Assembly (NCBI RefSeq): GCF_001426585.1
Contig: NZ_LMEI01000008.1
Location: 118,708 to 182,707 of the forward strand
Reading direction: 5' to 3'
Length of the DNA: 64,000 nucleotides
DNA from: Streptomyces sp. Root431
GTDB taxonomy: Bacteria > Actinomycetota > Actinomycetes > Streptomycetales > Streptomycetaceae
Shown piece after piece: positions 1-9,090 of this stretch. Made by a program: the position numbers and the translations under genes. Position 1 is the first letter of the stretch; every line of letters starts with the position of its first letter. The notes beneath the pieces are model-generated. The model had not been told where the DNA came from and made no database searches. It was given only the letters and a program-made list of their open reading frames with translations.

Positions 1-1281
1 CACCAGGTACTCGGGGGCCACCGCCGTCTGCGTCACCGTGTACGGCGCCGCGTCCGCGGGGTCCGCCGTGAACAGCCACGCCGGTACGAGCAGCCGCTCG
101 CCGGCCACGTCCTGAGCGGCCAGACCGAACACCGCGCGCGTCACCGGCACCTGGTCCGGCGGCGCCATGTCCACGATCGTCTGGCAGGGCGCACCCGGAG
201 CGCTGGACCCGGTGCGCGGCTCGCCCGGATCGGGCCTTCCGTCGGCCGGCTTCCCCGAGTCCGGCGTGTCGATCGCCTTCCCCGAGTCCGACACCCCGCC
301 GTCGGGCTTCCCGGGCTCCGGAACCCCGGCCGGCGGGTCCGTGGCGCAGCCGCCGATGCCGATCGGGCCGGTGCCCTTCGAGGCCTCGTTCAGCTCGGCG
401 AGTGCCTTCTCCGCCCCGATCACCGGGTACGTGTCGCTCTTCGGCGGCTCCTTGAGCATCCCGCTCCCGGCGACCGGCCGGCCGTCCGGCCCGATGTGGA
501 GCCCCGTCGACCAGCCGTAGGTCGGCAGCCCGCCCACCACGGGCTCGGCGTTGACCACCCGGACCGAGCCGTTCATCACCTGCGTCGCCGACACCTTGGC
601 GTCGTCCTGGCCGATCGCCTTCAGCACGGGCGCGGCCGCCGCCTTCGCCGCAGCCTCGCTCACCGGCGAACCGCCGGGGGAGGGCTTCGTCTCGCCCGGC
701 GGCGGGCACGCCTTGCCCTTGAGGCAGCTGTCGCCGGCCGGGCCGCCGTCGTACCAGGAGTACGTCCAGTTCCCCGGCGCCTTCCGCGCCACGTCGAGAC
801 GGGCTCCGGAGCCGTCCTTCTCGGGGCGGATCGTCCAGACCTCGCCCACCAGGGCGGGGCTCCCGGAGATGCCCAGCGCTTCGGCCAGCCTGGTCACCTC
901 CGCCGAGGTGACCAGGCCCTCGGGCCGGTGGACCGCGGCCGAGGAGGGCCCCTGGGGGAGGGGACCCTTGGCTTGGTAGACGGTCCCGTTCGGGCCGCCG
1001 CCGGGGTCTGGCTCGCCGGGCGCGATCCCGGGACCGTCGCCCGTACCGCCGTCCGAGCCGCCGCCGGCGTCCGTCCCCGCGCTCCCGCCCTCCAGGCGGA
1101 GCGGCGGGGGCGAGGCCGCCTTGTCGGCCAGGCTCTCGGCCCCGGCCGGCGTGCCCTCGCCGGGCGCCGTCGCGGCGACGGCGAGGTAGACCCCGCCTCC
1201 TCCGGCGAGCAGGACGCCCGCCGCCACCGAGGCCGTGAGCAGCCTCCGCCGCCTCCGACCGTCGTTCTCCGTACCGCTCAC
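1..1281 (-). CDS. exported/membrane-anchored protein, C-terminus cut by window edge
   Basis: An open frame on the minus strand runs from a GTG at 1281 off the left edge without a stop (about 427 codons visible). GAAGGAG lies just upstream of the GTG; the nearby ATG at 1286 hits a stop after two codons, so GTG is chosen. The N-terminus is short and Arg-rich (RRRRR at about residues 9-13), followed by one hydrophobic segment (about 14-35), which fits a signal anchor or Sec signal. After it comes a Gly/Pro/Asp/Ser-rich linker and then a more ordered extracellular region containing several Cys and many Trp/Tyr. A second Pro/Gly/Asp-rich low-complexity stretch follows at roughly residues 300-370. 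I do not recognise a catalytic family. The frame has strong GC3 bias throughout. It probably forms a unit with the small gene upstream at 1361-1567. Confidence 0.75.
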   Translation of the reverse strand, partial: MSGTENDGRRRRRLLTASVAAGVLLAGGGGVYLAVAATAPGEGTPAGAESLADKAASPPPLRLEGGSAGTDAGGGSDGGTGDGPGIAPGEPDPGGGPNGTVYQAKGPLPQGPSSAAVHRPEGLVTSAEVTRLAEALGISGSPALVGEVWTIRPEKDGSGARLDVARKAPGNWTYSWYDGGPAGDSCLKGKACPPPGETKPSPGGSPVSEAAAKAAAAPVLKAIGQDDAKVSATQVMNGSVRVVNAEPVVGGLPTYGWSTGLHIGPDGRPVAGSGMLKEPPKSDTYPVIGAEKALAELNEASKGTGPIGIGGCATDPPAGVPEPGKPDGGVSDSGKAIDTPDSGKPADGRPDPGEPRTGSSAPGAPCQTIVDMAPPDQVPVTRAVFGLAAQDVAGERLLVPAWLFTADPADAAPYTVTQTAVAPEYLV

Positions 1282-1360
1282 GGCATCGCTCCTTCGGACC
1301 CTGGCATCCCTGCGGGAAGACACCGGTGGGACGGAGCGGGCGGGCGGACGGTTCCGTCCG

Positions 1361-1567
1361 TCAGCCGCCGTACTCGGCGGTGGCGTCGATCAGCCGCGCC
1401 GAGGCGGCCGGGACGACCACCCCGTGGATCAGCGCGGGGGAGACCGGAGAGGGTGCGGGAGAGACCGGGGTGACCCAGTGGGGGGCCATCCGAGCGCTGT
1501 CGCCGCACAGCTGGGCGAGGCTCAGCTCGGACTCGTGTCGCTCACGGGGAGCGGGGTACGTGGTCAT
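1361..1567 (-). CDS. small hypothetical protein (68 aa)
   Basis: ATG at 1567 to a stop at 1361, on the same strand as and 79 bp upstream of the exported-protein gene. The codons show the expected GC3 preference. The product is a soluble-looking 68-residue protein beginning MTTYPAPRERHE and ending in a small-residue tail with no membrane segment or metal-binding motif. The Shine-Dalgarno is weak (a GGTGCGG stretch). I recognise no family; small streptomycete-specific proteins of this size are common. The alternative is a spurious frame in the leader of the downstream gene. Confidence 0.5.
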   Translation of the reverse strand: MTTYPAPRERHESELSLAQLCGDSARMAPHWVTPVSPAPSPVSPALIHGVVVPAASARLIDATAEYGG

Positions 1568-1743
1568 GGCCGCACCGTATGCATCGCACCGCTCCGGAGA
1601 AAAGGCCTACTCTGGGGTAGTTTCCACTGTTCGGCAGGGGCGCCCCCACCCGGTAGCGTGAACTGTCGCCCGCCCGTCGCCCACCATCACCCTTCAGTCG
1701 AGCGCTTCGCGCGCCCTATCGATTTCCGCAGGAGCACCCCGCC

Positions 1744-2718
1744 GTGCGTATCGCAGTCACCGGCTCCATCGCCACCGACCACCTCATGACCTTCCCCGGA
1801 AGGTTCGCCGACCAGCTCGTGGCCGACCAGCTCCACACGGTGTCCCTCTCGTTCCTCGTCGACAACCTCGACGTCCGCCGGGGAGGTGTCGCGGCCAACA
1901 TCTGCTTCGGCATGGGCCAGCTCGGCAGCCGCCCGCTCCTCGTGGGCGCCGCCGGCTTCGACTTCGACGAGTACCGCGCCTGGCTCGACCGCCACGGCGT
2001 CGACACGTCCTCGGTGCGGATCTCCGAGGTCCTGCACACCGCCCGCTTCGTCTGCACCACGGACAAGGACCACAACCAGATCGGCTCCTTCTACACGGGC
2101 GCGATGAGCGAGGCCCGGCTGATCGAGCTCAAGGCCGTCGCCGACCGCGTGGGCGGCCTCGACCTGGTCCTGATCGGCGCCGACGACCCCGAGGCGATGC
2201 TCCGCCACACCGAGGAGTGCCGCTCCCGGTCCATCCCGTTCGCCGCCGACTTCTCGCAGCAGATCGCGCGCATGGACGGCCAGGAGATCCGCACCCTCCT
2301 CGACGGGGCCACCTACCTCTTCTCCAACGAGTACGAGAAGGGCCTCATCGAGTCGAAGACGGGCTGGACCGAGGCGGAGATCCTCTCCCGCGTCGGCCAC
2401 CGCATCACCACCCTCGGCTCGCGCGGCGTCCGCATCGAGCGCGTCGGCGAGACCCCGATCGAGGTCGGCTGCCCCGAGGAGACGGCCAAGGTCGACCCGA
2501 CCGGCGTCGGCGACGCCTTCCGCGCCGGCTTCCTGACCGGCCTGCACTGGGGCGTCGGCCTGGAGCGCGCCGCCCAGATCGGCTGCATGCTCGCCACGCT
2601 CGTCATCGAGACCCTGGGCACGCAGGAGTACACCCTGCGCCGCGCCAACTTCATGGACCGCTTCACCAAGGCGTACGGCGACGAGGCCGCCGCCGAGGTC
2701 CAGTCCCACCTGGGCTGA
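1744..2718 (+). CDS. PfkB-family carbohydrate/nucleoside kinase (adenosine kinase-like)
   Basis: 324 aa from a GTG with AGGAG about 9 nt upstream. It is a typical ribokinase-fold PfkB kinase. The N-terminal substrate-binding strand begins RIAVTGSIATDHL. RRGGVAANI (about residues 45-53) matches the first PfkB signature, and DPTGVGDAFRAGF at about 251-263 is the second, with the catalytic Asp at 257 and the anion-hole glycines. The protein should phosphorylate a sugar or nucleoside hydroxyl with ATP in the cytoplasm. In Mycobacterium the equivalent gene beside ctaC (Rv2202c) encodes an adenosine kinase; that synteny is the main reason for the substrate suggestion, which remains an inference. 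The gene stands alone between the leftward small ORF and a convergent cysteine desulfurase gene 31 bp away. Confidence 0.9.
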   Translation: MRIAVTGSIATDHLMTFPGRFADQLVADQLHTVSLSFLVDNLDVRRGGVAANICFGMGQLGSRPLLVGAAGFDFDEYRAWLDRHGVDTSSVRISEVLHTARFVCTTDKDHNQIGSFYTGAMSEARLIELKAVADRVGGLDLVLIGADDPEAMLRHTEECRSRSIPFAADFSQQIARMDGQEIRTLLDGATYLFSNEYEKGLIESKTGWTEAEILSRVGHRITTLGSRGVRIERVGETPIEVGCPEETAKVDPTGVGDAFRAGFLTGLHWGVGLERAAQIGCMLATLVIETLGTQEYTLRRANFMDRFTKAYGDEAAAEVQSHLG

Positions 2719-2749
2719 CGCCCCCCTGGCGGGGTGCGGCGGGCGGCCC

Positions 2750-4147
2750 TCAGGCCACCCGCCGCACCACGTACGCGACGCCGCCCCGCTCCGACGGCTC
2801 CTCGCCCACGTACTCCTGGCCGCGCATCTCGCACCAGGCCGGGATGTCGAGGCGGGCCGCCGCGTCGTCGGCGAGGACGGTCACCGTCCCGCCGACCGGC
2901 ACGTCGCCGATGACCTTCGCCAGCTCGATCACCGGGATCGGGCAGCGCCGGCCGAGCGCGTCCACCACGAGCGAGCCGGCACCGGCCGCCGGGACCGCGG
3001 CCGCGGCCGCCGGGGCGCCGAGCCGCTCCCGTACTCCCGCGACCACCCCCGGCAGCACGTCGAGGAAGCGGTCCACGTCCTCCGCAGTGGTGCCGGCCGG
3101 CAGCGACACCCGGACGTTCCCCTCGCTCAGCACCCCCATCGCGCGCAGCACATGGCTGGGCGTCAGCGTCGAACTCGTACACGACGAACCGGACGAAACG
3201 GAGAAACCCTCCCGGTCCAGCTCGTGCAGCAACGTCTCTCCGTCGACATAGAGACAGGAGAACGTGACGAGATGGGGGAGCCGGGCCACCGGATCGCCCA
3301 CGACCTCCACGTCCGGCACCAGCTCCGGCACCCGCGCCCGGATCCGGTCCACCAGATCCCGCAGCCGCGCCGCCTCGGCAGCCGCCTCCGCCCGGACCGC
3401 CCGCAGCGAGGCCGCCGCCGCCACGATCGCCGGCAGGTTCTCGAAACCGGGCGCCCGCCCCGACTCCCGTTCGTCCGTGGGGCCTTGGGGGGCGAACCGG
3501 ACCCCCTTCCGTACGGCGAGGAGCCCCACACCCGCCGGACCGCCCCACTTGTGCGCGCTCGCCGCGAGCAGCGACCAGCCGCCCTCCACCGGCCCCCAGC
3601 CCAGCGACTGGGCCGCGTCCACGAGCAGCGGCACTCCCGCCGCCCGGCAGGCCTCGGCGACCTCCGCGACCGGCTGCTCCGTCCCCACCTCGTGATTGGC
3701 CGACTGGAGACACGCCAGGGCCGTCCCCGAGTCCCCGGAGCCGAGCGCCGCCGCGAAGACGGCCGCGTCCACCGCGCCGGACCGGCCCACCGGCACCTCG
3801 GTGACCGAGCCGCCCGCCGCCGCGTGCCGCTCGGCCGCGTGCAGGACGGAGGAGTGCTCGACCGCCGAGACGACGAGACCGCTCCCGACACGCCGACGGC
3901 CCGCGAGGGCCCCGGAGATTCCCGCGTGAACCGCGCGCGTCCCCGAAGGAGTGAACACCAGCTCGTCGGGGCGGCACCCCACCGCCTCCGCCGCGGCCTC
4001 CCGCGCCGCGTCCAGCAGCAGCCGGGCCCGCCTGCCCTCCCGGTACAGCCGGGCGGGATCGGCCCACCCCTCGTCCAGCGAGGCGAGCAGCGCCTGGCGG
4101 GCGACGGGGTGCAGGGGAGCGGCGGACGCGGCGTCGAAGTACGGCAT
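2750..4147 (-). CDS. cysteine desulfurase fused to a C-terminal TusA-like sulfur carrier
   Basis: 465 aa. Residues about 1-375 are a class V, NifS/IscS-type PLP enzyme. It has VEHSS at about 97-101 and the Schiff-base lysine in SAHKWGG (K200). GSSCTSS (C323) is at the place of the desulfurase active-site cysteine. An Ala/Pro linker (about 375-391) leads to a TusA/SirA/YeeD-like domain: VVDALGRRCPIPVIELAK (about 394-411) carries the family CPxP motif with C402. Known chemistry: the desulfurase makes a cysteine persulfide from L-Cys, and TusA accepts the sulfane sulfur for tRNA thiolation or cofactor synthesis. The fusion implies intramolecular sulfur relay (inference). No scaffold (iscU/sufU) is adjacent. 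Confidence 0.92.
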   Translation of the reverse strand: MPYFDAASAAPLHPVARQALLASLDEGWADPARLYREGRRARLLLDAAREAAAEAVGCRPDELVFTPSGTRAVHAGISGALAGRRRVGSGLVVSAVEHSSVLHAAERHAAAGGSVTEVPVGRSGAVDAAVFAAALGSGDSGTALACLQSANHEVGTEQPVAEVAEACRAAGVPLLVDAAQSLGWGPVEGGWSLLAASAHKWGGPAGVGLLAVRKGVRFAPQGPTDERESGRAPGFENLPAIVAAAASLRAVRAEAAAEAARLRDLVDRIRARVPELVPDVEVVGDPVARLPHLVTFSCLYVDGETLLHELDREGFSVSSGSSCTSSTLTPSHVLRAMGVLSEGNVRVSLPAGTTAEDVDRFLDVLPGVVAGVRERLGAPAAAAAVPAAGAGSLVVDALGRRCPIPVIELAKVIGDVPVGGTVTVLADDAAARLDIPAWCEMRGQEYVGEEPSERGGVAYVVRRVA

Positions 4148-4170
4148 CCGCCCACGGTAGGGCCTGGCCC

Positions 4171-4275
4171 GCCCGTACTCACAAGGCCGCCCCGGGGCCG
4201 CTCCCGCCCGTCCTCACAAGGCCGCCCCGGGGCCGCTCCCGCCCGTCCTCGCGGGGCCGCCCCGGGGCCGCCCGT
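4171..4275. repeat. 35-bp tandem repeat, three copies
   Basis: Units at 4171-4205, 4206-4240 and 4241-4275. The first two differ at one base (position 7 of the unit); the third has diverged at its 3' half. Each contains CCGCCCCGGGGCCG. The array lies in the gene-free stretch between the start of the desulfurase-TusA gene (minus strand) and the ctaC leader. There is no coding evidence in it. Confidence 0.9.
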
Positions 4276-4491
4276 GCCCGCCCGGACGACACGCCCGACG
4301 CGCCCGGCCCGCCCATCCGTCCATACGTCCGCCCGCTCCCCGTGAGTCCTCGTCAGAAGGGCTGCCCGGTACGCCGACAGACGGCCGAACGGGCGTGTGG
4401 GACCCCCCTCCGGAACCGCCGAGTCCACCCCTTCGGGGACTCGGACGGCGCGTTGGGCACCCTCCCCGCGCGACCCCAAATAGCGTCCAGT

Positions 4492-4522
4492 AGGGTTTGG
4501 TCCGCATAAACATCCAAACCCC
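4492..4522. promoter_or_regulatory. inverted repeat in the ctaC upstream region
   Basis: GGGTTTGG (4493-4500) and CCAAACCC (4514-4521) are a perfect 8-bp dyad around the A/T-richer spacer TCCGCATAAACAT. It sits about 90-115 bp upstream of the ctaC GTG in a locally low-GC patch, where an operator or 5' UTR hairpin for the oxidase operon would be expected. No trans-acting factor can be named from sequence alone. The rest of 4276-4608 shows nothing else I can support except the ctaC ribosome-binding site GGGAAGG. Confidence 0.5.
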
Positions 4523-4608
4523 TGCCCGCGGCCGGGGCGGCGACCGACCAGCGAGACGGACGGCCGTGGCCGACCAAACGCGGGCCGAGACTCTCGGGAA
4601 GGCGCTAC

Positions 4609-5574
4609 GTGAGTCCCAACGGCTCCGACCGCTCGTCGCGGCGCCCGATGCGGCGGAAGCTGCCGCAGGTGCTGACTGCGGGCCTGATCCTGGCGACAGC
4701 CACGGGCTGCTCGTACAACTGGGAAGACTTCCCCCGCCTTGGTATGCCCACTCCGGTCACGGAAGAGGCACCTACGATCCTCTCCCTCTGGCAGGGCTCG
4801 TGGGCGGCCGCGCTCGTCACGGGCGTCCTGGTCTGGGGGCTGATCCTGTGGTCCGTCTTCTTCCACCGGCGCAGCCGCACCAAGGTCGAGGTACCTCCGC
4901 AGACGCGGTACAACATGCCCATCGAGGCGCTGTACACGGTGACGCCACTCATCATCGTGTCGGTCCTCTTCTACTTCACCGCGCGCGACGAGTCGAAGCT
5001 CCTTTCGCTCGCCGACAAGCCGGCCCACACCATCAACGTGGTCGGCTACCAGTGGAGCTGGGGCTTCAACTACATCGAGAACGTGCCGGGTGTGACGGGT
5101 GACGCGCAGACGGCCCCGAACCTCGACGCCATCCCGGACAAGTTCCAGGACGACTTCCCGGCCAACGCCGGCGGTGTCTACGACGCCGGTATCCCCGGCG
5201 ACCGGAACCCGCAGACCGGCAACCCGGGCCCGACCCTGTGGCTGCCCAAGGGCGAGAAGGTCCGGTTCGTCCTGACCTCCCGTGACGTCATCCACTCCTT
5301 CTGGGTGGTCCCCTTCCTGATGAAGCAGGACGTCATCCCGGGGCACACCAATGCCTTCGAGGTGACCCCGTCGCAGGAGGGCACCTTCCTCGGCAAGTGC
5401 GCCGAGCTGTGCGGTGTCGACCACTCCCGGATGCTCTTCAACGTCAAGGTGGTCTCTCCGGAGCGCTACCAGCAGCACCTGAAGGAGCTGGCCGAGAAGG
5501 GGCAGACCGGCTACATCCCGTCTGGCATCGAGCAGACGGACCCGGCCAGGAATGCGGAGAAGAACCAACTGTGA
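4609..5574 (+). CDS. ctaC: cytochrome aa3 oxidase subunit II
   Basis: 321 aa from a GTG preceded by GGGAAGG. The N-terminal signal sequence ends in a lipobox-like ATGC (Cys at about 34), so a lipoprotein form is likely. Two membrane helices follow (about 64-86 and 105-125). Then comes the periplasmic-side cupredoxin domain with the CuA site [12 protein letters not shown] (C264, C268, His and Met downstream). The subunit takes electrons from the c-type haems of QcrC in the actinobacterial supercomplex and passes them to subunit I. An insertion rich in Gly/Asn/Pro (about 165-210) lies within the cupredoxin domain, as is usual in actinobacterial CtaC. The stop overlaps the ctaD start (GTGA), indicating translational coupling. 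Confidence 0.98.
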   Translation: MSPNGSDRSSRRPMRRKLPQVLTAGLILATATGCSYNWEDFPRLGMPTPVTEEAPTILSLWQGSWAAALVTGVLVWGLILWSVFFHRRSRTKVEVPPQTRYNMPIEALYTVTPLIIVSVLFYFTARDESKLLSLADKPAHTINVVGYQWSWGFNYIENVPGVTGDAQTAPNLDAIPDKFQDDFPANAGGVYDAGIPGDRNPQTGNPGPTLWLPKGEKVRFVLTSRDVIHSFWVVPFLMKQDVIPGHTNAFEVTPSQEGTFLGKCAELCGVDHSRMLFNVKVVSPERYQQHLKELAEKGQTGYIPSGIEQTDPARNAEKNQL

Positions 5575-7307
5575 GCATCCACAACGAAACCCAGGGTGCC
5601 GCCGCAGCTGAGGACTCGTACGAGAACGAGCTGCCCGTACGGCGCAAGCAGCCCGGCAACGTCGTGATCAAGTGGCTGACCACCACCGATCACAAGACGA
5701 TCGGCACGATGTACCTGGTCACGTCGTTCGCGTTCTTCTGCATCGGCGGTCTCATGGCGCTCTTCATGCGCGCCGAGCTGGCCCGTCCGGGTACGCAGAT
5801 CATGTCGAACGAGCAGTTCAACCAGGCGTTCACGATGCACGGCACGATCATGCTGCTGATGTTCGCGACGCCGCTGTTCGCCGGTTTCGCGAACTGGATC
5901 ATGCCGCTGCAGATCGGTGCGCCCGACGTGGCGTTCCCGCGGCTGAACATGTTCGCCTACTGGCTGTACCTCTTCGGCTCGCTCATGGCGGTGGGTGGCT
6001 TCCTCACCCCGCAGGGTGCGGCCGACTTCGGCTGGTTCGCCTACTCCCCGCTGTCGGACGCAGTCCGCTCGCCGGGCGTCGGCGCCGACCTCTGGATCAT
6101 GGGTCTGGCCTTCTCCGGCTTCGGCACGATCCTCGGTTCGGTCAACTTCATCACCACGATCATCTGCATGCGCGCTCCGGGCATGACGATGTTCCGCATG
6201 CCGATCTTCGTCTGGAACGTGCTGCTGACCGGTGTCCTGGTCCTGCTCGCGTTCCCGGTCCTGGCGGCCGCGCTGTTCGCCCTGGAGGCGGACCGCAAGT
6301 TCGGATCGCACATCTTCGACGCGGCCAACGGCGGCGCCTTGCTGTGGCAACACCTCTTCTGGTTCTTCGGACACCCAGAGGTGTACATCATCGCCCTGCC
6401 GTTCTTCGGCATCGTCTCCGAGATCATCCCGGTCTTCAGCCGCAAGCCGATGTTCGGCTACATCGGTCTGGTGGCCGCGACCATCGCGATCGCCGGTCTG
6501 TCCGTGACGGTGTGGGCGCACCACATGTACGTCACGGGCGGCGTGCTCCTGCCGTTCTTCTCCTTCATGACGTTCCTCATCGCCGTACCGACAGGCGTGA
6601 AGTTCTTCAACTGGATCGGAACGATGTGGAAGGGCTCGTTGTCCTTCGAGACACCGATGCTCTGGACGATCGGCTTCCTGATCACCTTCACCTTCGGTGG
6701 TCTGACGGGCGTCATCCTGGCCTCGCCGCCGATGGACTTCCACGTCTCCGACTCGTACTTCGTCGTCGCGCACTTCCACTACGTCGTCTTCGGCACCGTG
6801 GTCTTCGCGATGTTCGCCGGCTTCCACTTCTGGTGGCCGAAGTTCACGGGCAAGATGCTGGACGAGCGTCTCGGCAAGATGACGTTCTGGACGCTGTTCA
6901 TCGGCTTCCACGGCACCTTCCTGGTGCAGCACTGGCTCGGTGCCGAGGGCATGCCGCGTCGTTACGCGGACTACCTCGAGGCCGACGGCTTCACCACGCT
7001 GAACACGATCTCGACGATCTCCTCCTTCCTGCTCGGTCTGTCGATCCTGCCGTTCTTCTACAACGTCTGGAAGACCGCCAAGTACGGCAAGAAGATCGAG
7101 GTCGACGACCCGTGGGGCTACGGCCGCTCGCTCGAGTGGGCGACGTCCTGCCCGCCGCCGCGGCACAACTTCCTCACCCTGCCGCGGATCCGTTCCGAGT
7201 CCCCGGCGTTCGACCTGCACCACCCCGAGATCGCGGCTGTCGACCAGCTGGAGAACAAGGGGCACGTGGCCGAGGCCCTCACGGGCGCTAAGGAGGCCGG
7301 CAAGTGA
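5571..7307 (+). CDS. ctaD: cytochrome aa3 oxidase subunit I
   Basis: 578 aa from the GTG that overlaps the ctaC stop by 4 nt; a longer in-frame reading would run back through ctaC and is rejected. Twelve hydrophobic helices are present. The metal ligands are clear: FTMHGT (H90, low-spin haem a), HPEVY (H268 for CuB with the cross-linked Tyr four residues later), HH at 317-318 (CuB), and HFHYVVFG (H401 and H403 for the two haems). It is the catalytic haem-copper subunit that reduces O2 and pumps protons in the plasma membrane. The 3' end overlaps ctaF by 4 nt. Confidence 0.99.
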   Translation: MSIHNETQGAAAAEDSYENELPVRRKQPGNVVIKWLTTTDHKTIGTMYLVTSFAFFCIGGLMALFMRAELARPGTQIMSNEQFNQAFTMHGTIMLLMFATPLFAGFANWIMPLQIGAPDVAFPRLNMFAYWLYLFGSLMAVGGFLTPQGAADFGWFAYSPLSDAVRSPGVGADLWIMGLAFSGFGTILGSVNFITTIICMRAPGMTMFRMPIFVWNVLLTGVLVLLAFPVLAAALFALEADRKFGSHIFDAANGGALLWQHLFWFFGHPEVYIIALPFFGIVSEIIPVFSRKPMFGYIGLVAATIAIAGLSVTVWAHHMYVTGGVLLPFFSFMTFLIAVPTGVKFFNWIGTMWKGSLSFETPMLWTIGFLITFTFGGLTGVILASPPMDFHVSDSYFVVAHFHYVVFGTVVFAMFAGFHFWWPKFTGKMLDERLGKMTFWTLFIGFHGTFLVQHWLGAEGMPRRYADYLEADGFTTLNTISTISSFLLGLSILPFFYNVWKTAKYGKKIEVDDPWGYGRSLEWATSCPPPRHNFLTLPRIRSESPAFDLHHPEIAAVDQLENKGHVAEALTGAKEAGK

Positions 7308-7702
7308 AGATCCAAGGCAAGATGTTCATCTGGCTGAGCGTCTTCATCCTCGCCATGGCCATCCTGTACGGCGTCTGGTCGAAGGAGCCGGTCGGTACGA
7401 CGGCGCTGTTCCTGGCGTTCGGCCTGTCCATCATGATCGGCTACTACCTGGCCTTCACGGCCAGGCGTGTCGACGCGATGGCGCAGGACGACAAGGAGGC
7501 CGACGTCGCGGACGAGGCCGGTGAGCTGGGCTTCTTCGCCCCGCACAGCTGGCAGCCGCTCTCGCTGGCCGTCGGTGGCGCGCTCGCCTTCCTCGCCGTC
7601 GCGATGGGCTGGTGGATCCTGTACTTCTCCGCCCCGCTGATCCTGGTCGGCCTCTTCGGCTGGGTCTTCGAGTTCTACCGCGGCGAGAACCAGAACCAGT
7701 AG
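7304..7702 (+). CDS. ctaF: actinobacterial cytochrome c oxidase subunit IV
   Basis: 132 aa with four hydrophobic segments (about 7-25, 30-50, 88-103 and 107-124) around a polar acidic loop. This is the pattern of the actinobacteria-specific small oxidase subunit (CtaF family) found in the mycobacterial bcc-aa3 supercomplex. It starts with the GTG of a GTGA overlap with ctaD, so ctaC-ctaD-ctaF is one coupled operon. A strong terminator begins 36 bp after the stop. Confidence 0.96.
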   Translation: MKIQGKMFIWLSVFILAMAILYGVWSKEPVGTTALFLAFGLSIMIGYYLAFTARRVDAMAQDDKEADVADEAGELGFFAPHSWQPLSLAVGGALAFLAVAMGWWILYFSAPLILVGLFGWVFEFYRGENQNQ

Positions 7703-7737
7703 CAACAAGCAGGACCCCGCTCCGTACCGGAGCACCC

Positions 7738-7783
7738 GAGGGGCCCGGACACTTCGTCACCGAAGTGTCCGGGCCCCTCTTTT
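7738..7783 (+). terminator. terminator of ctaCDF
   Basis: A perfect stem of 19 bp (GAGGGGCCCGGACACTTCG / complement) with a TCAC loop is followed by TTTT. It is a classical Rho-independent terminator and separates the oxidase operon from the L,D-transpeptidase gene. Confidence 0.95.
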
Positions 7784-7830
7784 GCAGCACTCGACGCGCT
7801 GGTCGCGAGGATTGTCCTTAGCGTGAAGTC

Positions 7831-9087
7831 ATGAACGACACGCCGCGCATTCGGACTGTTCTGAGCTGCACTCTTCTGGCCCTCACCGTCACCGCGGGCG
7901 CCACGGCGTGCGCGGGCTCGGACGGCCATCCGCTGTCGGTGAAGCCCTACGACGCGGCGGACCAGCTCGCCATCAGTGCCGCGGCCGGCGGCGCCAAGGC
8001 GGACCCGGAGAAGCCCCTGGAGATCACCGCCAAGGGTGAGGACGGGCGGATCACCGACGTCACCGCCACCGACGCCGCAGGACGCCACCTGGCGGGTGAA
8101 CTCACCGCGGACGGGCAGCGCTGGCGCTCCACGGCCGCGCTGGCGGCCGGCACGCACTACACCGTCCGGGTGGCCACCGAGGACGAGGACGGCGCCCCAG
8201 GTGCCCGTACGTACACGTTCGAGACGGCACCGGCCAAACGGGCCCTGACCGTCGCCTTCGGGCCGGAGGCGGGCACGTACGGCGTCGGGCAGCCCCTCAC
8301 GGCGGAGCTCAGCCTCCCCGTGAAGGACCGGGCGGCCCGCGCGGTCGTCGAGCGGGCCCTCAAGGTCCGCTCCACCCCCGCCGTCGAAGGCGGCTGGTAC
8401 TGGGTGGACGACAAGCAACTGCACTTCCGCCCCAAGGAGTACTGGCCCGCCGGCACCCGGGTGACGGCCACCGCCAACCTGGACGGCCTCAAGGTGGGCG
8501 ACAAGCTCTACGGCGGCGCGTCCAAGCCGCTGAAGCTCTCCATCGGCGACCGGATAGAGGCGGTCGCCGACGCCGGGTCGCACTACATGACCGTGCGGCG
8601 CAACGGAGAAGTGATCAATACCATTCCGGTGACCACCGGCAAACCGGGCTTCTCCACCCGAAACGGCATCAAGGTCGTGCTCGGCAAGGAGTACTACGTC
8701 CGCATGCGGGGCACCAGCATCGGCATCTCGGAGGGCAGCTCCGAGTCGTACGACCTGCCGGTCTACTACGCCACCCGGGTGACATGGAGCGGCGAATACG
8801 TCCACGCCGCGCCGTGGTCCGTCGGCTCGCAGGGCGTGGCGAACGTGAGCCACGGCTGTGTCGGCATGTCGACCGGGAACGCGGCCTGGTTCTACGAGAC
8901 CGTCCGCCCCGGCGACATCGTCAGAACCGTCAACAGCAACGGCGACACGATGGACACCTTCGGCAACGGCTTCGGTGACTGGAACATGCCGTGGGACAAG
9001 TGGCGCAAGGGCAGCGCCCTGGTGGAACAGTCGGGAGACCCGACCGCCACCGAGGACGCCAAGGCCCGCCTGCGGCCTTCGATCTAG
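7831..9087 (+). CDS. L,D-transpeptidase lipoprotein
   Basis: 418 aa. The signal peptide ends in a lipobox-like TACAGS (Cys about 27). Two Ig-like (BIg) modules span about 35-260, as in mycobacterial Ldt enzymes. A YkuD catalytic domain (about 240-370) follows, with the motif SHGCVGMS (nucleophile C343) and its upstream histidine in YVHAAPWS. The C-terminal segment is Trp/Asp-rich, like the C-terminal subdomain of actinobacterial Ldts. It would form 3-3 cross-links in peptidoglycan outside the membrane. The gene lies in a single-gene unit between the oxidase operon and a leftward receiver gene, 3 bp from that gene's stop. Confidence 0.95.
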   Translation: MNDTPRIRTVLSCTLLALTVTAGATACAGSDGHPLSVKPYDAADQLAISAAAGGAKADPEKPLEITAKGEDGRITDVTATDAAGRHLAGELTADGQRWRSTAALAAGTHYTVRVATEDEDGAPGARTYTFETAPAKRALTVAFGPEAGTYGVGQPLTAELSLPVKDRAARAVVERALKVRSTPAVEGGWYWVDDKQLHFRPKEYWPAGTRVTATANLDGLKVGDKLYGGASKPLKLSIGDRIEAVADAGSHYMTVRRNGEVINTIPVTTGKPGFSTRNGIKVVLGKEYYVRMRGTSIGISEGSSESYDLPVYYATRVTWSGEYVHAAPWSVGSQGVANVSHGCVGMSTGNAAWFYETVRPGDIVRTVNSNGDTMDTFGNGFGDWNMPWDKWRKGSALVEQSGDPTATEDAKARLRPSI

Positions 9088-9090
9088 CCC

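Noticed and set aside
496..1473. Long plus-strand Arg/Gly-rich frame over the exported-protein gene
   Set aside because: Composition is that of an antisense shadow; the minus-strand frame has the signal segment, Shine-Dalgarno and GC3 pattern.
5397..5570. In-frame N-terminal extension of ctaD into ctaC
   Set aside because: The GTG at 5571 gives the standard CtaD N-terminus and a normal 4-nt operon overlap.
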